From positions 1 to 64,000 of the forward strand of contig JAECUM010004447.1 in assembly GCA_016617855.1 (NCBI GenBank): a DNA stretch of 64,000 nt. The letters run 5' to 3'. The translations under genes and the position numbers were made by a program. The DNA comes from Megalonaias nervosa. Lineage: Eukaryota > Mollusca > Bivalvia > Unionida > Unionidae. How positions within the stretch are numbered: position 1 is the first letter of the stretch; the number at the start of each line of letters is the position of its first letter. Shown one piece after another: positions 1 to 11,997 of this stretch. A model generated the notes under the pieces. That model was not told the DNA's origin. It made no database searches and saw nothing but the letters and a program-made list of their open reading frames with translations.

Positions 1-3
<3 letters not shown>

Positions 4-44
<41 letters not shown>
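4..44. repeat. (TG)n microsatellite
   Basis: Uninterrupted TG dinucleotides follow a short AT stretch at the window edge; the tract may continue outside. Confidence 0.95.
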
Positions 45-46
<2 letters not shown>

Positions 47-182
47 ATTCAGCAGTTGTTTGAAATTCATTATGTATTTGAATTTAACAACGAAAGGCAC
101 GAGACATAGATACCGTTGCAATCCTGGGGCCAACATCACTCCTTGCAAAACCAATGCTATGTAGTTTCCTCTTGATGTTCCA

Positions 183-895
183 TTTTCCCTTACCACAAAT
201 ACTACATATTTTCCCTTACCACAAATGCAACATATTTTCCCTTACCACAAATACCACATATTTACCCTTACCACAAATACCACACATTTTCCCTTACCAC
301 AAAATACCACACATTTTCCTTTACCACAAATGCCATATATTTACCCTTATCAAAAATACCATATATTTACCCTTAGGACAAATACCACATATTTACCCTT
401 ACCACAAATACCACATACTTACCCTTACCACAAATAACACATATTTGCCCTTTCCACGAATACCACATATTGACCCTTACCACAAATACCACACATTTTC
501 CCTTACCACAAATACCACACATTTTCCCTTACCATAAATGCCATATATTTACCATTACCACAAATATCACATATTTACCATTACCGCAAATACCACATAT
601 TTACACTTACCACAAATACCACATATTTTTCCTTACCACAAATGCAACATGTTTTCCCTTACCATAAATGCCACATATTTTCCCTTACCACAAGTGCAAC
701 ATATTTTCCCTTACCAGAAATACCACCCTTTTCCTTACTTCAAATACCGCGTTTTTCCTTATGTACAAATAGCACTTTTTTCCCTTACCTCAGATAGCAC
801 CTGTTTTCCCTTACCACAAATTGCAAATGTTTTCTCTCACATCAAATAGCACGTTTTCCCTTACCACAAACAACACCTATTTGTCCTTCCTCGAA
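183..895. repeat. 26-bp tandem satellite, about 27 units
   Basis: The unit reads roughly tttcccttaccacaaatacc plus six more bases and repeats every 26 bp with small changes. The last units, from about 720, are more diverged. Because 26 is not a multiple of three, the array reads as three alternating peptide phases in one frame, which explains several overlapping open frames of 65-127 codons. None looks like a real protein. Confidence 0.92.
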
Positions 896-1140
896 TACAG
901 TCTAGTATCTTTTGTCTGGCATCCATTTTTTTTTATGACAATTACTTTTTGAACACTTTCTTAAACATTATTTATAAACTGAAATGGCCTATTTAATTGT
1001 CACCTTCATCCAACGTTCATTGCAGCAATAATTTGCATCGGATAAATGCAATTAGACGGTACTTTTATTTTAGAAAATAGTGAAGTCATACACTATGTAT
1101 GAAAAATAATTCCTCTGTTACTCTTGGAAACTATATGTAT

Positions 1141-1866
1141 TGTTACGTGTAGGCTCGTACAAATGTAACAAAAGAAAAGAGTGAAATCAATAAGCTTTGT
1201 AAATTTTAACAAAATAATTTATTTCCCTAGAAAACAAGATAACAAATATGAAAAAGGACTTACGGTGTGTGAAAATAGTCCAAAAATTAATCCTAGAATT
1301 GAAAAATATAAGTCCTATCACTAAACAGTTCTAATTGATTCCAGGTTCGAATCTCTATGAAGTTCCAATATGGAAGACGATAACGTCAGATGAGGTCGTT
1401 GTACTGATGGCAACAGTTCCTCGTTGAAACACAATTTATAATGTTCTGTTTAGAATTCCAGAATAAATTTCCACTAAATGTCTTTGTCCCGGAATTTTAT
1501 TAAAAAGAGCACTTGTGTAGTTTTCTAGAGAATAAATTATTAAATTCCAAAAAATAGATGAACTTCAGAACAAGCTGGTATCAACAATAGAAACACCTTG
1601 AGCTCTGAGGTGTAGGAATACGACTGGATAGATCTACTAACAAATGGCTGTTTTAAGCCGCGATTTTAGATCACACGGTGGCTCACGTGACGGTCCACGT
1701 GAGCCCTAAATTGAACAGCGCAGTAAACAAATATGTCAATTATCACGTAGGCTAGAATAGCCCTATCTAAAAATAAGATTCCCACACTGGAATAAATTAA
1801 AAAAATAAAGGCTGTTTACAATTCAGCTAACACGTGGGCCGAACATGACCTTGGTAATAGCCAATT
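1141..1866 (-). mobile_element. LTR-like element copy 1, first part (interrupted)
   Basis: It starts TGTTACG and matches the clean copy at 31518-32474. The sequence breaks at 1866, where a second copy begins, and resumes at about 2796. In the minus-strand sense an AATAAA lies near the TGTTACG end, so I place that end at the 3' side of the LTR. Joined length would be about 960 bp. Confidence 0.75.
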
Positions 1867-2795
1867 TGTTACGTGTAGGCTCGTACAAAAATAACAAGAG
1901 AAAAGAGGGAAGCCAACAAACTTTGTATATTTTAAGAAAATAGTTTATTTCCCTATAAACAATGTAAAAATTGGAAATAGGACTTGCGGTTTGTGAACAT
2001 AATCCAAAATTTAATCCTAAAATTGAAAAATACAAGTCCTATCACTAAACAGTTCTAATTGTATCCGGGTTCGAATCTCGTTGAAATTCCAATATGGAGA
2101 CGATGACGTCAGATGAAGTCGTTGTACTGGTGGCAATAGATCCTCGATTGAATCACAGTTTATGTTTCAGTATAGAATTCCAGAATAAATTTCCGCTGAA
2201 TTTCTTTGTCCCAGAACTTTTTATTAAAAAAAAAGTACACTTGTTTAGTTTTCTAGAGAATAAATTATTAAATCCAAAAAACAGATGAAAAACAAAATGG
2301 CAACAAGAATTAGAAACACCTTGTTCCCTCAAGGTGTTAAGAACGACTGAATAAGTTTAATACCAATTGGCTGTTTTAAGCCTCGATTTTAGATCGCATG
2401 GTTCTTCACGCGATAGGCTACGTGATTTACTAATTTGAACATCGCACTAAAAAGAATGAAAATTAGCACTTAGGCAAGAATAGCCCTATCTAAGAACCAA
2501 ATTTTCACACTAAAAATATATAAAAATTAAACATTGTTTATTCAGACTAACACTTAGGCCGAAATGACCTTGGCAATAGCCAATCGTTTTCGCGTAGTGT
2601 TTACAAACTCTATGAACCAAAGTGAGCTAAAAATAATGCTAATGTAATAGCTTTTACGTTCTATACAAACTGAATTTACTGAAAAAATATCGAATCCCGT
2701 GAAAATAATCATTACAATAAAATGTAATGAAACAAAATTAAAATAAAAAAGAATTTTAAAACTAACACACAAGCAATTTAATTACTTATTCGTAA
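1867..2795 (-). mobile_element. LTR-like element copy 2, inserted into copy 1
   Basis: It begins again with TGTTACG at 1867 and ends near 2795 with a decayed form of CGTAACA (cgtaata). It carries the same internal order as copy 1, including an intact TGACGTCA at 2104-2111. Flanks are consistent with a 5-bp duplication like caatc that has lost a base or two. Confidence 0.7.
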
Positions 2796-3031
2796 TAAAT
2801 CATTTTCGCTTAGTGTTTACAAAACGTCTCAACCAAGATGAGCTAAAAATACTGATAATGTAATACCTTTTACGTTCAAATCAGGTCAAAACAGAGAAGT
2901 GATTTTTCGAAAATAGTCAAATCCCGTGAAAATTGTCATTATAATAAAATGTAATGAAACAAAAATAAAAAAAAATAAAAAAAAAGAATTTAAAACTAAC
3001 ACACAAGCAATTTAATTACATATTCGTAACA
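2796..3031 (-). mobile_element. LTR-like element copy 1, second part
   Basis: The text picks up the motif 'aatcattttcgcttag' exactly where copy 1 was left, and ends in CGTAACA at 3025-3031. Flanking bases gtat occur on both outer sides of the whole nest (1137-1140 and 3032-3035). Confidence 0.7.
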
Positions 3032-3386
3032 GTATTTCCACTAAAACCCAAAATACAAAAACAGCCTTTCTGCAACTCACTCATTGCCCCTCCCCATTAG
3101 AAGAAAAAAACTTTCGCCACCACCCGCCACTGAAGATCATTTATCAAAATGGAACATGTCATTAGCAATATATGAAATACAAAGAAGCAAGGATTATACT
3201 CACGAATAAACAGATGATCAATATTTTTTAATGTGATCTTGTCGTCTACCAAAAATAGCTAAGGACGTCTACTTTGCAAAATCATTGCTTTCTACATAAC
3301 TTTAGTGATATGATCATTCTACTATGACATCATCGATATAATGCCACTTGTTACTTCAGTGCCTTATAGCGCTATAAACTCTGCGA
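3032..3386. other. No gene seen
   Basis: AT-rich sequence with no convincing reading frame or repeat border. Confidence 0.5.
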
Positions 3387-3578
3387 GAGATTGTGCATAC
3401 AGTAACGTCGTTGTGAAATAGGCTGTGCATACAGTAACGTCATTGTGAAAGAGATTGTGCATAAAGTAACGTCGTTGTGAAAGAGATTGTGCATACAGTA
3501 ACGTCGTTGTGAAAGAGATTGTGCATACAGTAACGTCGTTATGAAATACACTCTGCATACAGTAACGTCGTTGTTAAA
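3387..3578. repeat. 32-bp tandem repeat, six units
   Basis: Six units of exactly 32 bp with core tgcatacagtaacgtcgttg. Open frames on the minus strand are a by-product of the repeat. Confidence 0.93.
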
Positions 3579-5228
3579 TATGTCTCTTATTAAATAATAC
3601 AAAATAAAATTATGCAATTTGAAAAGAGATTCAACCAAGAATACCGTAGAAAAGCACACCAACTATGGGTTCTAAATATGGATTGCTTGGACCCTTAGAT
3701 GTGCAAAAATATCTCTTTTTTATTGAGTTAAATACTGCCTCTGCCCATAAATACTCAATACTCCAACATTTCAAAAGCATTCAGACTAAAGCCATGTTCG
3801 TTTGGGCAGTGCATGTGCAATTTATTTCCCAAGCCTCATTCTTCCAGACTCCGATTCAGTGATTATAACCCAAAATCTGCCGTATGGATTATGCCTCATA
3901 ATACCGCATGCATTAATCTTGCTATAGAAATGTGCAAATATACCTATGCACATGTCATTACAAATTTTGTCTTGTTGACATCCATCTCCTCTCCCAGAAC
4001 CCAAAAGGAGGTGCCCAATCTCGTTGATAGTTACTGCATGGGCAATCGAGATTCCATGTTGATGAAGGTACAACCAGAGGCTAAGGAGAAGACAGAGTTA
4101 CAAACAGAAAAACTAATGGATATATGGACGGACTGCTGGCTTGACTTACGTAGGGTATCGCAATAGCAACCATGATAGTTTGGTTTATTGGTGTATGTCG
4201 TTTTCAACACACATTCAATACCTGGTTTGGTTGGGTAGAGCGCGCTGTAAGATATTTTGCCTTACAGGCTTTTTGTTTGTTCAGGAGGCCGTCCTTAAGG
4301 TGGACAGCTTCCTGACAAAACTCGTTGTGTTTGGGGATTATAAATTCCTTTCAACATTCAGCATTCCTGTTTAATAGTGAAAGTTTCTTCATTCTTAGCT
4401 TTTTAAAATGTACCTTTTTAGTGTTTTCTACAGTATGTATGTATTTGTCAACATTAGTGTGGCTAATGAGACACTGTTTTCTTCAGAAAAACTAGGGAAT
4501 CCAGTCTGGCTCTCGTGTGATAACATTGACAATGTCTTACTTATAAAATGATGTCACAAGTAAACACAGAATATTTTAGAAATTGTGACTGGTGCTAGAT
4601 TTAACACAAGGCATTATTTCAATGTCACCAATAAAAAGTTTGTTAATATTTTCAGAATGTTTGGCGTAATTTAGAAATAAGAGTATAGGCAACAGTCATG
4701 ATTCCTAATAAAAGACTGGAACGATGCTTAGCATTTCCAAATCTGTTGGTGTATCGGCATTTGTGGGACTAGCACATCACAGGCTATTATTATAGACTTG
4801 GAATTTTTCAAAGTGAGATTATAAACCTACTTCTGATGGCATGATTGCCTGCATTTCTAGTACAACATTGGCATGCATTTTTGATGATGGACCATTTCAA
4901 TAGGCAATAACTTTTTTAAAGTACTGCACAACATCTATTTTTCTTTTTGCAAATTTGTCTATTCCAAATTGGAAGTTTTACAGATTATTTTCTGTTTTTA
5001 TTTTGCTATAATTTATGTGATGACACAGGCTGTGTAAAATAGTTGCGCGAGACCTGTAAATTGGACGGATTAGTGCTGTCAGAAGTTGCTTCTCTTACAT
5101 GCGCTGAATGTTGCATGCCTAATCATTCGCTATTACAGTAATTATCAGAATTCCTCAATGCAGATTCTGTGGGTTTAATCGCATTAAAAATCAAACTTAA
5201 AAGGATTTTTTTTTTTTTAAATTTCCGA
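3579..5228. other. No gene seen
   Basis: About 1.65 kb of AT-rich DNA. A 117-codon open frame at 3813-4166 has no recognisable domain and ordinary noncoding composition. Confidence 0.5.
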
Positions 5229-5610
5229 TTGCAACGTGGATTGGTATCTCATGGCCTCATAAATAGACATATTTGCATGCCAGCATGTAAACCCACGGGT
5301 GCTCGAAGCGATCCAAATGTTAAAAAAAACCCCAATAACTTGAAGGAAAAATATCATAACGAATTATAAAATTTCCTCAGATTACCCCGATTACCCGTGC
5401 TAGCAAAGGACCCTGTCTATCGTACTATACCTTGTCTCTTTTATAGTATGATAGACAGGGCCCTATGTTAGAACGGGTCATCGGGGTAATCTGAGGTAAT
5501 TTTGTCACTCGTTATGATCTTTTTTCCTTCAGATTATTGTTTGTCTTCCAACATTTTAAGCTCGCGTCGAGCACCTGTGCGTACACCTTATCTGAGTGCA
5601 CAAAATATAC
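5229..5610. repeat. Long foldback palindrome (MITE-like)
   Basis: The inner arms at about 5368-5439 and 5440-5503 pair closely (cctcagattaccccgat against its complement). Outer arms extend to about 5229 and 5610 with more mismatches, for example gggtgctcgaagcga against its diverged mirror. The centre is at about 5440. Confidence 0.75.
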
Positions 5611-6398
5611 ACTTGCAACGTTTTGATTCTGTATCAGTCTGCCACCCGGACCCAATCAGCGGCGGGGAGCATCTGGCCCTGGCCTCAACCCCTAAGGTGC
5701 CTCGAAAAGCGTTTTTAAAGTAAACAATTCTGTAAATAATAAATGTACATCGTTGTGTACTTAGTTATTTTTTTTAAAAATTTATAGTAAATTATATGGG
5801 CTTGTTTTGGCATTTCCAAACTTCAATATAACCAGGGCCTAGGGGCCTCAAATTCTCGAAGTGTCCAAGGTCTCTCTCAACCTCTTAATGGGCCTGCTGC
5901 CACCTTCTTAGCCAACTGAAACTGCTTGGGGAAAATTGCATTCCCCGCCTACACAGACATGAGACACTATTTATTTCTGTATTGGTCTGTGAATATCTCA
6001 ACCAATCGGGTGTCCTTTCTTTTGTTGACTTCGAGTGCATTTTCATCAAAATACATCAAATACCGTTAAAAATTAATAGATTCTGCACTTTCAAGTGAGC
6101 AAACATACCCTTTAGAATGATACAGTTATAACAACTATACTTAATACAAACTACTAATATTACCAGCATTTCTAAAATATTTCATTTCTGAGTTTATTAA
6201 TTTCCCTTTAGAAGTCTATACTCAGACTTTTGTATTCCTGGAAAATGATTGGTGTGTATATTTAACTTATCTAATTCTTAGCTCTCTTTTGTCTGTCCTA
6301 TTCCATCTATTATCGTCCATCCATCCAATAATTACAAGTTTGTTATTGCTACTCCTAAACTAGTTCGAGGATTGTAATGAAACTTTTAGCACGCATTC
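5611..6398. other. No gene seen
   Basis: AT-rich sequence without a supported feature. The frame at 5502-5723 overlaps the palindrome arm and is not credible. Confidence 0.5.
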
Positions 6399-6406
6399 AT
6401 ACCAAG

Positions 6407-6617
6407 CAGTGGCGTAGCTTGGGGAGGGCCGTGGGGGGGATAGTTGTCCCCGGGCGCCATGTGCCAGGGACGCCAAAATGAGGAAAATACAACTATTCGC
6501 TATCTCAGATGCACTCGAAGGGGGCGCCAAGTTTATGTTTTGTCCCCGGGCGCTAAGTAAGGGGGCGCCAAGTTTATGTTTTGTCCCCGGGCGCTAAGTA
6601 CCCTCGCTACGCCACTG
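6407..6617. mobile_element. hAT-like MITE with 8-bp target duplication
   Basis: Terminal inverted repeats cagtggcgtagc and gctacgccactg bound a 211-bp element. The 8-bp direct repeat ataccaag lies directly outside on each side (6399-6406 and 6618-6625). An 8-bp duplication and CAG ends are typical of hAT transposons. Inside, a roughly 40-bp GC-rich block occurs twice in tandem (about 6521-6600). Confidence 0.9.
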
Positions 6618-6625
6618 ATACCAAG

Positions 6626-7000
6626 GTCTAGGTAGTCCCCAATGAAAATGGTGTCACTCAAACATCCAATATGGTTGGTGTTGTGCCCATCTTAAGATTT
6701 TGTTATCGCTGATCTTCCTGGACAGATGGTCAGATCAACACGGGTTTTTCAATGAACTACGTCTTATGATGTCTGGATGGGTTGAAATGAACATGGTGCC
6801 AGTCTGATATCCAGTATGGCTACTACGGCAGCGATCTTGAAAATCGTGTTAAGGTAATTCCTCTTGAATGGAAAACCATATCGATATGGGGTTCTCACCA
6901 GAAAGCTTTCAATGATGTCTGGTTGGTTATAAATGGTGCCAATCTCACCTATAGTATAGCTAACATGGCAACATTCTTGAAAATCTTGTTACTGTTCTAC
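6626..7000 (+). repeat. Diverged tandem repeat of the 'atggtgcca ... atggc ... cttgaaaat' type
   Basis: Blocks around 6650, 6795 and 6930 share the order atggtgcca/atggtgtca, then tccagtatggc, then cttgaaaatc, at about 140-bp spacing. Related sequence in reverse sense is at about 14740-15120 and 22440-22640. Confidence 0.5.
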
Positions 7001-7189
7001 TCCTGCACAGAAAATATTGTCGATGTTGGATTTTCACCAGAAGTCTCTTTAGGATATCCAGTTGGTCCTAAATCAAAATGGGGCCAATTTTGCAACCATT
7101 ATTTCTACCACAATGTACATCATGACAATCTTCCTACTGTTACTCTTCCTAAATTGCACCTTCGCAAGCCAAAGTTCCGATGTGTTAAG

Positions 7190-7990
7190 CCTATTTACAC
7201 CTTAGCAGATCCTTAAGATATTTCGGTGCTTCGGGCAAGTCACCGCATCCAAATCCAAATCAATGTGTTCAAATTTGAACACTATTCCTATAAGATCGAG
7301 ACCATCTTCGCTAGCTAAGGTCCCGATATGACAACCCTATCTACACCTTGGCGTATAGAGCAGATATTTCTGTGCTCCGGGTCTGTGAATTTCATTAAAT
7401 GCAGCGGGAGGCCACCGCATCCAATCAAGATTAAGTTGTTCAAATTTGAACACTGTTCCTACATGATCGAGACAAAGGAGCACAAAACTTAAATGGACTG
7501 ATAAATAATCAAATTTCCACCGCCGGTCTATGTTTGTACAAATACATCCTTCCCTCAAATACACAAGTAATGGCTTCTCTCTGGTATATACTCATACTTT
7601 CGATGTTAAACTTACAAAGTATCCTTTGGAAGTCAATTGCGTCAACCATTTTCGGCCGATGTACAATACACCGCTGTTATACGCTATTGGTTAGTTGGCA
7701 TTACATACTAACGGAGGCAACTCATGAAATCCAATAGATGTCACTAGGACAAAGCACTAAAATATCTGCTCGATCCGCCAAGGTGTAGATATTGTTATCA
7801 TATCGGAATCTTGGCTAGCAAAGATGGATCGAGACAAGTGGAGCACACAGTTGGAATGGACTGATAAATAAGCAATTTTCCACTGCCGGTCCGTGTTTGT
7901 ACAAATACATCCTTTCCCCATGTAATGGCTTCTCTCTGGTATATAGTCATACTTTCGATGTTAATCTTATAAACTAATTTTTTAAAGTCA
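7190..7990. repeat. Mixed direct and inverted repeats, foldback-like
   Basis: A segment with tctacaccttggcg at about 7323-7376 recurs inverted at about 7746-7809. Other blocks recur directly: ttcaaatttgaacact at about 7270 and 7440, and ggcttctctctggtata at about 7570 and 7927. The arrangement suggests a foldback element with later tandem duplication. Confidence 0.6.
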
Positions 7991-9039
7991 ATTCTGTCTC
8001 TACATTTTTCAGCAGACGTACAACGCGTCGCAGTCTTACAAACGAATACATGTTCCTTAACACACTAATATTCGCTAGAAAATGACTAAGATAAACAACT
8101 TTTATTCTTGTTTCTTAATCCAAAATTATTCCCAAAATTTGGATTTAACCGAATATATTTCAAAACGTACCATTTGGCCACCACGTTGGCATATGTGACA
8201 CGTGATATGTGACACGTGTCAAACATGTGATTAAAGGATCATGAATATAATTATGTATGCAATTTTTTTTAATTATTTTGTCATGTAAAAGGAAACCATG
8301 CTGTTAATAGCAATTTAATTAGTAACATGGCTACTCTGGAATTTTCGTACATTCCTTACTAAATTGAATAATTACCGTTACGTACCATTGAAACAATATA
8401 TTGCGGTAAACTAGTATACTGGCAATACCGCGAACCTTTAGACTAAACGTATGATTTCTGACAATTGCAATTACAAAATGCAAATACTTAACATCCACAA
8501 TACAAAATATTAACTGCTGTGCGGATTGTGCTATTCATTCTAACAGTTGTAACAGAGGTCATACATGCAGCCGTACAAGTAGATTTACGTAAATTACCTT
8601 CAGTAGTGGAGGAGACTCGAAGAGGGTGGGCAGTTTACGACGTAAATCAGTATATAATGAAATGATGACATATTGAGATTTGATGTTTGGCTATATTTTG
8701 ATAATAATATATTTGAACCTCATCTTTTCACAGAACCTCTCGATACAGCTCCATACTCATTTTCCTGGTTGACAAAGTCTAACCCATTCCCTCCAAAACA
8801 AAACCAACAGACCAACTCTTCTTTTGTAAAACGTAACTTGCAATACTGTATTTTCAATTAGAGAAGATCGTCGCCTCAGGCTAAAACTTTTTAACCCTAG
8901 ACCCTATAAGTTATCAACCATTAATTTTCCCATGATAAGTTCCAGTTTGTCCCTATAAACTTTTATCCCTATTTAATACAGGACTCCTCTACAGCATTTC
9001 ATTTAGAGTGCAGACAAACTCACATTTCCCTCCCAACAC
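7991..9039. other. No gene seen; two tandem E-box palindromes near 8200
   Basis: AT-rich DNA. At 8191-8220 a 14-bp unit, atgtgacacgtgat, is nearly repeated and gives CACGTG at 8199-8204 and 8213-8218. Confidence 0.5.
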
Positions 9040-11084
9040 ATGCTACTGTTACAGACAGATTCACCTGACATCATATGGCATTTCTGTTTAAGTGTAGACC
9101 GTCACCTCATACTACACTTTTACAATGTAGTAATGAACCAAAAAGGCACTTACGTTATTCCCATTTGTCCTGAATTTTTTTTACCCTATTTAATATACTA
9201 CTCCCATCTGTATCTCATGTAGCATTCTCTGCTACTCATGCTATTTAGTCATCAGTCCTGTAGAGGAATAATGGACACAGACCCATGTGGTGGAGTTCAG
9301 TACATAGCAACCCATATTACTGGCATAAATATATATCATGCTTCTGCCCCCATGCACATTTTTATCCACTTTAAACTCATTACAAAAGAACTCATAGGAA
9401 ACCATGTCAAATACCATTTTCAAATGCATTTGACACTCTCTGGCCAGGAAGGGAACAACATATTTGAGTGAGAATCTTTCTACTTTGTAGTAAATATGGA
9501 ACTGATAAAAGCTGGGCACAATCTCTTAGTAGCCCAGTGGCTACAGAACAGGTGATTCATACTTATCCTGATACCTATACAGGGCTTGGAAAAATTTTGT
9601 TCAGTTCAAGATGGTACATTATGGCTGCACTTGGCAACAACAAATCTGATGTGCACAATTTACAGTCCCATAATATCCTGACAACCATAATTCGTCCCAA
9701 TAAGTACTGCAACATAAATATGCTACAAATGAAATTTAGGCTGCTAGTCCTTGAATATCTGTGGTTTAAAACATGGCAAACAGGCGAGATAGCATCATAC
9801 TTACAGAACCAAACTTGGGGCTATGTCTCAGACCACTTGACTACATCTTTAGGTTGGACCCAAATGGGGGTTTACCAACTGGCATGCACACCAAATCCCC
9901 CAGCGTTAATCTGTGTCCTGTGGTTTTCTGTCCACATTAGCAAATAAACTCAATTAATGTTGATGGAAAAATCGGCACCCTACAAATTGTCCTATGGGGA
10001 GCTGCATACTGTCTCATAAGGAATACCAAGTTGGCATATATTATGTTATAATGGCATCCTTTAACATTCAATGTGCCTCTTAGACAAAAGGCATTCATGC
10101 TGGGTTGCACATTAACCCTGAAATTAATATAAAAAAATTACACACAAAAAGTCTTCCCCATCCTGGCTACTTAGCACTACAAAAACCTTTGGACCATGTT
10201 TAATGTGGCCATTGATGCTGAAACACTTGACCATAAGGCAGCTCTAGTATGACCAGTGTAAGCACAGATACTGGTACTGCCTTAAAGGTCATATATTTAA
10301 TAGCTGACAATGTCATGTTGGTCAGTGGAATTACTGCTACTATTGCTGGGATTCAATACATAACTTTAAAAGAGTTTGTGGCTTTATCCCTGTCCCTGGT
10401 GACAGCTTTTACTTCATTAACATCCACGAGAATCATAGTGACATAACAAGGTTAACACTTTCAATTTGTGTAAATGAAGTTGCACAGGCACATTATAAAA
10501 GCAATAATGAGTATGTTATTCCTGCTAACATTTCTCACATCTACGTTTGATGCTTGAGACACCATCTGATGCGAGTATTTGAACATCAATGCACAAGTGT
10601 TAGGACTTTCAGTCACTATAACCCTTGGATTTTGCAATCAGAACTCGCATATACTTAGCTTAAAGGCAAAAAACGTAAGTCATGTGGGAATGACTGACAT
10701 TGACAAGGAACACTAATCTCTATTGCCACTTGCCAATCAAGAAATCGATGACAGCGCATTGGTACAACTTGCACAAAAAGTACACAACAGTGACAAGGAA
10801 TACAAACTACTTGTGCAAGAAAAAGTGCACATCCTTGGGTGTGAAATGCATCACTTCAGATTGGGGTGAAACAAGGATGTAAAGCAGATGGACATTGCAC
10901 ACCAGTGTAATGTTACCCAAAACATCCTAGGCCAACTTTTGAGCAATTTAATTGCAATTTCTTTGTTGGAACAACAGCTAAAAGTACTACCCTTGAGAAG
11001 GCGGGGTTCATGGATATGTTTGCTACCTCAATGACATTGTATTTGGCGAAACACCTTCTGTGATAACCTTTCCTTTTAGGACCA
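9040..11084 (+). pseudogene. Decayed coding-like region upstream of an LTR-like copy
   Basis: From about 9238 to 9947, and again at about 10249-10446 and 10684-11030, the plus strand has longer open stretches than expected, with peptide-like composition broken by stops and frame changes. It sits directly before a plus-oriented LTR-like copy. I infer an old internal retroelement region, possibly the 3'-most gene, but no reverse transcriptase, integrase or clear envelope motif was recognised. Not functional as it stands. Confidence 0.25.
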
Positions 11085-11997
11085 TTATATTATGTATATT
11101 TAATTTAACTGTTTGTTTGTTAGTTTTAAAATTTTATATTTCATTACATGCTACTGTAATGTTACATTGTATGCCGGACTTAACCTTGTCCAAAATCGAG
11201 CTCATTTTTGCTTGACCCGACTTTTTTTTTTTCATTTTATGTAAACAACTAATATATCGCTAAATTATTCTCTATGTGTATGGGCTTAATATCAGACCTT
11301 TATTAATAGATGAAGTAAATATGTTTATTTGGGTCAGGGTTTTGGACTTTCCTAAGTGAATTTTACAGCTTATGGTTTTGATTTTGTGAACATCAGATCA
11401 TTGTAGAGGGTTATTTTCCATTAGGTAATTTTTTAATAGAAAATATTAATTGTGAGCGGAGATCAAGTAGAGAACTATATAATCTTGTAACTGTGAGGAC
11501 TTGGTCATTAGTGCTTTAACAGCTAGCACTTTTAAGTTGTATTATTTGTTGTGACCAGGAGTTTTGAACTGGAATCTTTTTTGTTCAAATTATTGAATTC
11601 AAGCATTTTCTCTGCAAATATAAAAGTGCTCTGATAAAATTCTTGAATAGAGACATTCACTGGAATTTATAGTATATTCAAACCTGAAATTATAGTTCTG
11701 CGATTCAACAAAAGACTGTTGACACATCAACACTTCAATAGCTAAAACAGACATGTCATCAACTTCATTTTTGGGATTTTTTTCTGGACTTTTACTGTAT
11801 TTTATTCAGGACTTTAAATTACTAAGACTTTTGTCTGTAATTCTTGGATTATTTTGGGATTAATTTGCAATATGTTAAGTTCTTTTTCCTCCATTTCACT
11901 GTGTATTCTAGGAAAATAAATTATTTGTTAAATTTTAATAAGCTTCTTGTCTTTCACTCTTTTCTGTTACTTATTTAAAGAGCATAGCCTCGTAACA
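11085..11997 (+). mobile_element. LTR-like element copy 4
   Basis: It is the reverse complement of the copies at 1141 and 31518. The 3' end reads aaaataaattatttgtt, then agcttcttg, then ctttcactctttt, and closes with cctcgtaaca at 11997. The AATAAA about 75 bp before the end supports this as the 3' side of an LTR. The 5' border near 11085 is diverged and uncertain. Confidence 0.6.

Noticed and set aside
154..849. Overlapping open frames of 65-127 codons
   Set aside because: They follow the 26-bp satellite in alternating frames and have no sequence beyond the repeat.
183..895. CRISPR-like array
   Set aside because: Contiguous tandem units without unique spacers, in a eukaryotic setting.
3364..3662. 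Two minus-strand frames of 64 and 96 codons
   Set aside because: Produced by the 32-bp repeat.
9468..9947. 159-codon plus-strand frame as a functional gene
   Set aside because: No recognisable domain, no start context or splice evidence; better explained as part of a decayed region next to an LTR-like element.
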